NCBI GenBank assembly: GCA_051883395.1
Contig: JBJETQ010000015.1
Span: forward strand, 1-5,841
DNA length: 5,841 bases
Origin: HGM11368 sp051883395
GTDB lineage: Bacteria > Bacillota > Clostridia > Christensenellales > UBA3700
Direction of reading: 5' to 3'
The notes below the pieces were generated by a model. It saw only the letters and a program-made list of their open reading frames with translations, was not told the DNA's origin and did not search any database. Of the stretch, positions 1-3,805 are shown piece by piece. Made by a program: the position numbers and the translations under genes. How positions within the stretch are numbered: position 1 is the stretch's first letter; each line of letters begins with the position of its first letter.

Positions 1-97
1 CAACGTTGCTTGCCAATCTACCCAATACCATATCCGTAGCATCTACGACATACCAGTTTCTTTTAACTTCTTCAGCTTTTGCCATATATGTCTTCAT
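1..97 (-). CDS. rplM: Large ribosomal subunit protein L13 (uL13), N-terminal fragment
   Basis: L13 is a structural protein of the 50S ribosomal subunit and an early assembly protein. Only the first 32 codons are in the window; the gene runs off the left edge. The translation starts MKTYMAKAEEVKRNWYVVDA and continues TDMVLGRLASNV. This matches the L13 N-terminus, with the family hallmarks W15-Y16-V17-V18-D19-A20 and the LGRLAS stretch at about 25-30. The ATG at 97-95 is chosen because GGAGG lies 7 bases upstream (109-105) and the family begins close to this residue. It follows truA in the same direction, as in many Bacillota, where rpsI (S9) normally comes next; rpsI would lie outside the window. 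It has its own promoter and leader, so it need not depend on readthrough from truA. Identification is firm despite the short length. Confidence 0.93.
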   Translation of the reverse strand, partial: MKTYMAKAEEVKRNWYVVDATDMVLGRLASNV

Positions 98-171
98 GGT
101 CTTTCCTCCATCTAAAATTTTACTTGGCGTGTATCTCCAAGGGGCTAGTTCTTTGACACACATACAAATGC
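98..171 (-). promoter_or_regulatory. Candidate structured 5' leader of rplM (L13-leader-like)
   Basis: The predicted transcript has about 74 bases before the rplM start. Two stems are visible, read on the minus strand. Stem A pairs GUGUGUC (161-155) with GAUACAC (135-129): seven pairs including one G-U, plus a possible outer U-G at 162/128. Stem B pairs CUUGG (141-137) with CCAAG (127-123) across a nine-base loop. The 3' arm of A lies inside the loop of B, and the linker is too short for both to form comfortably, so they look mutually exclusive. Bacillota rplM genes are known to carry an L13-leader element thought to mediate autoregulation. I infer that this is such an element from position and pairing, not from a recognised consensus. 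Confidence 0.5.
105..109 (-). promoter_or_regulatory. Ribosome binding site of rplM
   Basis: GGAGG on the minus strand, 7 bases before the ATG at 97. It fixes the rplM start. Confidence 0.85.
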
Positions 172-177
172 TCATTG

Positions 178-206
178 ATTTTATTAAAAATTTTACAAAA
201 AGTCAA
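178..206 (-). promoter_or_regulatory. Sigma-A-type promoter for rplM
   Basis: On the minus strand the -35 is TTGACT (206-201) and the -10 is TAAAAT (183-178), separated by exactly 17 bases. The first transcribed base would be near 171. It lies in the truA-rplM gap, just after the truA stop at 244, so rplM can be transcribed independently of the ecf-truA operon. No rho-independent terminator (GC stem plus U-tract) is visible between truA and this promoter, so readthrough is also likely. Confidence 0.8.
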
Positions 207-243
207 ACGTTTTTGAGATATTTTTGAAACTTTATATTATATT

Positions 244-996
244 TTACTCAAAATCTTTATATTCGACGCTTTCAAGGTACAGTCCTTTGCCTTCCAGCGT
301 CTTTCCTGCCGCACTTCTTCTTTTTGCCATCAGTATATCCTGCACCTGCTCGGGAGTAAACCTTCCCCTGCCGACGTCTATGAGCGTGCCTGCGATATTG
401 CGTACCATATTGTGCAAAAATCCGTTGCCTTTTACCACCACGTCGACTATGCCCTTATTTTCGTCGTATTCTATATGCAAATCATATATGGTCCGCACGG
501 TATTTTCTTTGTCTTTGTCAGTAAGCATAAAGCTTCTGAAATCATGCTCTCCTATCAGATACTTACATGCCTGTTTCATCTTGTCTATATCAAGGTCATA
601 AAAACAGATATGAAAATATCTTCTTTCGATAGGTCTATGAATTTTGGACAAAATAATGCGATAGCGATAGGTCTTGGAAATTGCGTCGAAACGGGCATGG
701 AAGTCGTCTCTCACTCTGCGACAAGAGACGATTGCTATGTCGTGCGGAAGCAAAGTGTTGACGCTGTAACCGAAGTTGTCGCAATCTATCTCAATCGGGC
801 TGTCGAAATGCGCAACCTGTCCCAAAGCATGCACGCCTGCGTCGGTTCTGCCGCTGGCTACAATCTCGGTAGGTCGGTTGAGTTTTGTGGAGATTGCTTC
901 TTCTATCTTCTGCTCAACGGTAGGCAGTCCTTCCTGTCGTTGAAACCCGTAATATGCTTCTCCGTCGTAACATATCGTAATAACGTATCTAGCCAT
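244..996 (-). CDS. truA: tRNA pseudouridine(38-40) synthase TruA
   Basis: TruA isomerises uridine to pseudouridine at positions 38, 39 and 40 of the tRNA anticodon arm in the cytoplasm. The 250-residue product has the usual family length. The N-terminal half shows YDG (10-12), GFQRQ (17-21) and the catalytic motif GRTDAGVHA (49-57), with nucleophile Asp52. The second half carries KTYRYRI (108-114), HDFRSF (151-156), TVRTI (166-170) and GNGFLHNMVRN (190-200), followed by GTLIDVGRG. Near the C-terminus, where relatives usually have a TAPA-like stretch before GLYL, this protein has TLEG (233-236). The ATG at 996-994 shares its A with the ecfT stop (TGATG), so the gene is the last of a coupled ecf operon. 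An AAGGGG stretch (1014-1009) about 12 bases upstream, inside ecfT, can serve as a ribosome binding site. The frame is intact. Confidence 0.97.
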   Translation of the reverse strand: MARYVITICYDGEAYYGFQRQEGLPTVEQKIEEAISTKLNRPTEIVASGRTDAGVHALGQVAHFDSPIEIDCDNFGYSVNTLLPHDIAIVSCRRVRDDFHARFDAISKTYRYRIILSKIHRPIERRYFHICFYDLDIDKMKQACKYLIGEHDFRSFMLTDKDKENTVRTIYDLHIEYDENKGIVDVVVKGNGFLHNMVRNIAGTLIDVGRGRFTPEQVQDILMAKRRSAAGKTLEGKGLYLESVEYKDFE

Positions 997-1862
997 CAGC
1001 CTGCAATTCCCCTTATGAGTTGAGCTATCAAGCTGTCAAACCCGACCAAAATTCCTTCTCCGCCAATCAGATATTTGTCAAGCATAATAACCGTAAACAA
1101 CGCTGCGATTATCAGCAACCCAACCAAATCTCTGCCTGCAAATTTGAGAACTTTCATCTTGGTTCGGTTAGGCGAAGCGTTGTAACATCTGCTGTCAAGT
1201 GCGTCGGCAAGCTCGTCGGCTCGTCTGAATGCGCTGACAAACAAAGGTATAAGGACAGGCAACATAGCCTTTATTTTCTGCACAAAATTTCCCGTATCGA
1301 GATTGGCTCCACGAGCCTTTTGTGCCATCATAATTTTGTCTGTTTCTTCTATAAGACCAGGTATAAATCTCAATGCAATACTCATAATGATTGCAAGGTC
1401 GTGTACAGGCACTTTTATATAGGTCAACGGTTTGAGCAAACTTTCGATTGCGTCGGTGAGCGCCGTAGGTGTAGTAGTAAACGTCAACAGCGACGTACCC
1501 ATAACCAGCAACGACAGTCTGAGCATCATTTTGACAGCAAAATTGATACCTTGGTCGGTAATTCTTATTATCCACCATTCGACAAGCACGTTGCCTTGCT
1601 TATAGAATAAGACGTTGATGATAGCCGTAAAAAACAGAATAAACAAAATTGCCTTGACCGACTTAAACAAAAGTCTGAGCGGAATTTTTGCAAGCAAAAC
1701 CACGCCTACCAAAAACATAAATACGGCAAGATACATTGTATATGACACTACGAAAAATATGCCTATCATATACAGCAGACTAAAAATTATTTTTGCTCTT
1801 GCGTCCAGTCGATGTATGACGGAATCAGCAGGATAATATTGACCGAAAGTTACGTCTTTCAT
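996..1862 (-). CDS. ecfT: ECF transporter transmembrane coupling protein EcfT
   Basis: EcfT is the integral membrane scaffold of energy-coupling-factor importers. It joins the two ATPases to interchangeable substrate-binding S proteins. The 288-residue product is slightly longer than many EcfT proteins (about 265). Hydrophobic segments are visible at about 25-58 (two close spans), 71-87, 112-128, 154-172 and 245-262. The cytoplasmic part has the coupling helices: motif 1 is Ala183-Arg184-Gly185 within QKARGAN, and motif 2 is Ser224-Arg225-Cys226 within ALDSRCYN. The second motif differs from the textbook Ala-Arg-Gly, though the key arginine is kept. LRFIPGL (164-170) and RRADELADAL (213-222) are also typical. 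The ATG at 1862 overlaps the ecfA2 stop as ATGA and has GGAGG (1876-1872) 9 bases upstream. With no S component nearby, it is probably a shared group II module. Confidence 0.95.
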   Translation of the reverse strand: MKDVTFGQYYPADSVIHRLDARAKIIFSLLYMIGIFFVVSYTMYLAVFMFLVGVVLLAKIPLRLLFKSVKAILFILFFTAIINVLFYKQGNVLVEWWIIRITDQGINFAVKMMLRLSLLVMGTSLLTFTTTPTALTDAIESLLKPLTYIKVPVHDLAIIMSIALRFIPGLIEETDKIMMAQKARGANLDTGNFVQKIKAMLPVLIPLFVSAFRRADELADALDSRCYNASPNRTKMKVLKFAGRDLVGLLIIAALFTVIMLDKYLIGGEGILVGFDSLIAQLIRGIAG

Positions 1863-2776
1863 ATCTTCCCACCTCCGTCAATTTGCTCTGCTTTATCGTC
1901 ATTTTTGTCGATATGTTTCGAGTTATATGCTTTCAGGATAGCTTTTTCAAGGTCGTTTTCATTGACTATTTCGCCACCCAGTTCTATGCCTTTGCAAGCC
2001 AGGTCGTTTTTAATTTTTACCGCTGTCGGAATATCCAGCCCCATGGCGGTCAATTCGTCCTGTTTTTCAAACAACTGAGCCATAGGAATATCGTAAGCAA
2101 TCTTAGAATCGTTGAACACCACTATCCTGTCTGCAAAGCGAGTAATCTCGTCAATATCGTGCGATATTACGACAATCGTCGGACAAACGTCCTTTTTCAA
2201 TCGGGTGATAAGATTGAGAATCTGCTCTTTTCCATATGGGTCCAGACCTGCCGAAGGCTCGTCGAGTATAAGTACCTTTGGACGCATAGCAATAATGCCG
2301 GCGATGGCGACTCTGCGCTTTTGTCCGCCCGACAATTCAAAAGGCGCTCTGTCCTTGACTTTTTCGTAGTCAAGTCCCACCAGTTCTATGGCTTCTTTTA
2401 CTCTTTCTTTTATCTGCGCTTCGTCCAGTCCCAGATTTTTTGGTCCGAACGCCACGTCCTTATATACTGTTTCTTCAAAAAGCTGATATTCGGGATATTG
2501 AAATACCATACCGACCGACCCCCTGAGTTTTCTCAGGTCAGGCTTAGGTTTTTTTGCATTGGTAAGCACAATATCAAATACTTGCACCTGTCCGATCTGC
2601 GGTTTGATAAGTCCGTTGAGATGCTGAATAAAGGTAGATTTTCCGCTGCCCGTATGACCTACAATGCCCACAAAATCGCCTTCGTTGATGACGAGATTGA
2701 TGTCTTCAAGAGCCTTTTTCTGATAGGCAGTACCGCTACTGTAAGTAAAGGAAAGATTTTTTACAACAATCGACAT
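1859..2776 (-). CDS. ecfA2: ECF transporter ATP-binding protein EcfA2
   Basis: This is one of the two ATPases that pair to power ECF-type vitamin and metal uptake at the inner face of the membrane. The 305-residue product has a complete ABC ATPase core: Walker A GHTGSGKST (40-48), Q-loop Gln93 in VFQYPEYQLFEETV, signature LSGGQ (148-152), Walker B VLILDE (168-173) with catalytic Glu173, D-loop SAGLD (175-179) and switch His206. The FQYPE-QLFE-TV stretch and the QKRRVAIAG sequence after the signature are what one expects of EcfA2 rather than EcfA1. After about residue 288 there is a charged, probably flexible tail ending in Gly-Gly-Gly-Lys-Ile. The ATG at 2776 lies 16 bases inside the end of ecfA1, preceded by GGAGG (2785-2781) only 4 bases away. 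The stop overlaps the ecfT start (ATGA), indicating translational coupling. Confidence 0.96.
   Translation of the reverse strand: MSIVVKNLSFTYSSGTAYQKKALEDINLVINEGDFVGIVGHTGSGKSTFIQHLNGLIKPQIGQVQVFDIVLTNAKKPKPDLRKLRGSVGMVFQYPEYQLFEETVYKDVAFGPKNLGLDEAQIKERVKEAIELVGLDYEKVKDRAPFELSGGQKRRVAIAGIIAMRPKVLILDEPSAGLDPYGKEQILNLITRLKKDVCPTIVVISHDIDEITRFADRIVVFNDSKIAYDIPMAQLFEKQDELTAMGLDIPTAVKIKNDLACKGIELGGEIVNENDLEKAILKAYNSKHIDKNDDKAEQIDGGGKI
1872..1876 (-). promoter_or_regulatory. Ribosome binding site of ecfT inside the ecfA2 3' end
   Basis: GGAGG on the minus strand, 9 bases before the ecfT ATG. It lies within the last codons of ecfA2 and encodes part of that protein's terminal Gly-Gly-Gly run. Confidence 0.8.
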
Positions 2777-3597
2777 AATTCCTCCACCAACTCTTCTTTT
2801 GTAGTTACGTTCGTATCAATCGGCATACCCTGATTGGCAAGTCTGACCGCTAGTGCGGTAACGGGCGGTACGGATAACTTGATAGTTTGCAGATATTCGT
2901 GCTTTGCAAAAACTTCCTTAGGAGTACCGTCAAGCACGATTTGTCCTTCGTTCATCACAACCAATCTGTCTGCGTCCAGAGCTTCGTCCATATAGTGCGT
3001 AATATTGATGACGGTGATGCCTTCCTGTCGGTTGAGTTCTTTGGCAACCTGCATAACTTCCTTTCTTCCCCTTGGGTCGAGCATGGCAGTCGATTCGTCA
3101 AGTACCAACACTTTCGGTTTGATTGCCAGAATACCGGCTATTGCAAGTCTTTGTTTTTGTCCGCCGCTCATCTTAAAAGGCGTGCCTTTTTTGTGTTCCG
3201 ACATTCCTACCTTGGACAATGCCCAGTCCACCCTTTCAATAATTTCTTCTCTCGGAACGCCCAGATTTTCCGGTCCAAAGGCAATATCGTCTTCCACTAT
3301 CGACGCAATCATCTGATTGTCGGGATTTTGAAAAACCATACCAACGTTTTTTCTTATTTCGTAGATATTGTCGCTTTTGGCGGTGTCCATTCCGTAAATT
3401 CTGACGGTGCCGCCTGTTGGCAGCAGCAAGCCGTTGAGAAGTTTTGCAAGCGTACTTTTGCCGCTGCCGTTATGTCCAACGAGCGCAACAAAGCTGCCTT
3501 CCTCAATACTCAAAGACACGTTTTTGACGGCCTCTACTCTATCACGGGAAGACGCATTGTAAGTATAAGATACGTTTTGCAATTCGATAATCGGCAT
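2761..3597 (-). CDS. ecfA1: ECF transporter ATP-binding protein EcfA1
   Basis: This is the partner ATPase of EcfA2 in the shared ECF importer module. From the ATG at 3597 the product has 278 residues, normal for the family. The ABC motifs are Walker A GHNGSGKST (41-49), Q-loop Gln90 in VFQNPDNQMIAS, signature MSGGQ (143-147), Walker B VLVLDE (163-168) with Glu168, D-loop within STAMLDP (169-175) and His201. The NPDNQ stretch, DESTAMLDP and GRKEV are typical of EcfA1. The frame extends upstream to a TTG at 3621. I reject that start because it lies at or before the predicted transcription start (about 3618), whereas the ATG at 3597 has GGTGGG (3608-3603) 5 bases upstream and begins the usual MPIIELQNVSYTY. 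It is the first gene of the ecfA1-ecfA2-ecfT-truA operon. Its last 16 bases overlap ecfA2. Confidence 0.95.
   Translation of the reverse strand: MPIIELQNVSYTYNASSRDRVEAVKNVSLSIEEGSFVALVGHNGSGKSTLAKLLNGLLLPTGGTVRIYGMDTAKSDNIYEIRKNVGMVFQNPDNQMIASIVEDDIAFGPENLGVPREEIIERVDWALSKVGMSEHKKGTPFKMSGGQKQRLAIAGILAIKPKVLVLDESTAMLDPRGRKEVMQVAKELNRQEGITVINITHYMDEALDADRLVVMNEGQIVLDGTPKEVFAKHEYLQTIKLSVPPVTALAVRLANQGMPIDTNVTTKEELVEELCRLL
2781..2785 (-). promoter_or_regulatory. Ribosome binding site of ecfA2 inside the ecfA1 3' end
   Basis: GGAGG on the minus strand, only 4 bases before the ecfA2 ATG. It is part of a longer GGTGGAGGAA run that encodes Val-Glu-Glu of EcfA1. The short spacing, with the 16-base gene overlap, suggests ribosomes finishing ecfA1 reinitiate here. 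Confidence 0.75.
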
Positions 3598-3602
3598 ATA
3601 CA

Positions 3603-3608
3603 CCCACC
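3603..3608 (-). promoter_or_regulatory. Ribosome binding site of ecfA1
   Basis: GGTGGG on the minus strand, 5 bases before the ATG at 3597. It is weaker than the other sites in the window but supports this start over the upstream TTG. Confidence 0.65.
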
Positions 3609-3624
3609 AAAATTTTTCCAATAT

Positions 3625-3653
3625 ATTCTAACACAATTTTTTGCTTATTTCAA
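3625..3653 (-). promoter_or_regulatory. Sigma-A-type extended -10 promoter for the ecf operon
   Basis: On the minus strand the -35 is TTGAAA (3653-3648) and the -10 is TAGAAT (3630-3625), with a 17-base spacer ending in TGT, the extended -10 element. Transcription would start near 3618, leaving a leader of only about 20 bases before ecfA1. This placement decides the ecfA1 start codon. Confidence 0.8.
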
Positions 3654-3662
3654 CATAATTGT

Positions 3663-3677
3663 ATCCATATCTTGGAT
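3663..3677. repeat. Short inverted repeat between the divergent promoters
   Basis: ATCCA (3663-3667) and TGGAT (3673-3677) are separated by five bases. The palindrome sits between the two divergent promoters in otherwise AT-rich sequence. It could be a regulator half-site pair or chance; nothing else identifies it. Confidence 0.3.
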
Positions 3678-3710
3678 TTGCTATGTAATATTTATTTTTT
3701 ATAATAAATA

Positions 3711-3731
3711 CGTTTTAGGTTTGACTAAACG
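3711..3731. repeat. Imperfect palindrome over the -35 of the oxidoreductase promoter
   Basis: CGTTTTAG (3711-3718) and CTAAACG (3725-3731) are inverted copies apart from one extra T. The right arm shares the last two bases of the -35 box (3721-3726). A protein bound here would touch RNA polymerase contacts, so a repressor operator is possible. No known regulator consensus is recognised. Confidence 0.3.
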
Positions 3732-3749
3732 CCGATTGTATATTATAAT
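3721..3749 (+). promoter_or_regulatory. Strong sigma-A-type promoter for the pyruvate:ferredoxin oxidoreductase gene
   Basis: The -35 is TTGACT (3721-3726) and the -10 is a perfect TATAAT (3744-3749), with an exact 17-base spacer. Transcription would start near 3756, about 50 bases before the ATG. Near-consensus elements fit a highly expressed central-metabolism gene. Confidence 0.85.
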
Positions 3750-3750
3750 A

Positions 3751-3772
3751 GTTAAGGTTAAACGAAATTAAC
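3751..3772. repeat. GTTAA repeats at the transcription start of the oxidoreductase gene
   Basis: GTTAA occurs at 3751-3755 and again at 3757-3761 as a direct repeat. Its inverse TTAAC is at 3768-3772, so the outer copies form an inverted pair 12 bases apart. They begin two bases after the -10 box and cover the predicted start site, a position typical of repressor operators. AT-rich sequence makes chance occurrence quite possible. Confidence 0.35.
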
Positions 3773-3794
3773 ACTATATTTTTATACTTTTTAC

Positions 3795-3799
3795 GGAGG
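3795..3799 (+). promoter_or_regulatory. Ribosome binding site of the oxidoreductase gene
   Basis: GGAGG lies 6 bases before the ATG at 3806 and decides this start over the second in-frame ATG at codon 5. Confidence 0.88.
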
Positions 3800-3805
3800 T
3801 ACTAT

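Noticed and set aside
202..216. TCAAA/TTTGA inverted repeat considered as a terminator after truA
   Set aside because: The stem is short and AT-only, lacks a following U-tract in the right orientation, and overlaps the -35 box of the rplM promoter.
412..1023. 203-codon rightward open frame
   Set aside because: It is fully antisense to truA, which has all catalytic motifs. No initiation signal or protein-like composition is visible.
1195..1578. 127-codon leftward frame on the same strand as ecfT
   Set aside because: It is the out-of-phase reading of ecfT. The Tyr/Arg/Cys-rich translation has no membrane segments or family signature.
1883..2833. 316-codon rightward open frame
   Set aside because: It lies antisense to ecfA2, whose ABC motifs are complete. 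Its translation is rich in Phe, Cys, His and Arg with no recognisable domain, and no ribosome binding site or promoter precedes it.
2887..3771. 294-codon rightward open frame
   Set aside because: It is antisense to ecfA1, then runs through the ecf promoter and the -35/-10 region of the oxidoreductase promoter. Its composition is not protein-like and no family is recognised.
3598..3805. A small gene or riboswitch in the divergent intergenic region
   Set aside because: The ecf leader is only about 20 bases and the oxidoreductase leader about 50 bases, both too short for a riboswitch. No open frame with a ribosome binding site is present.
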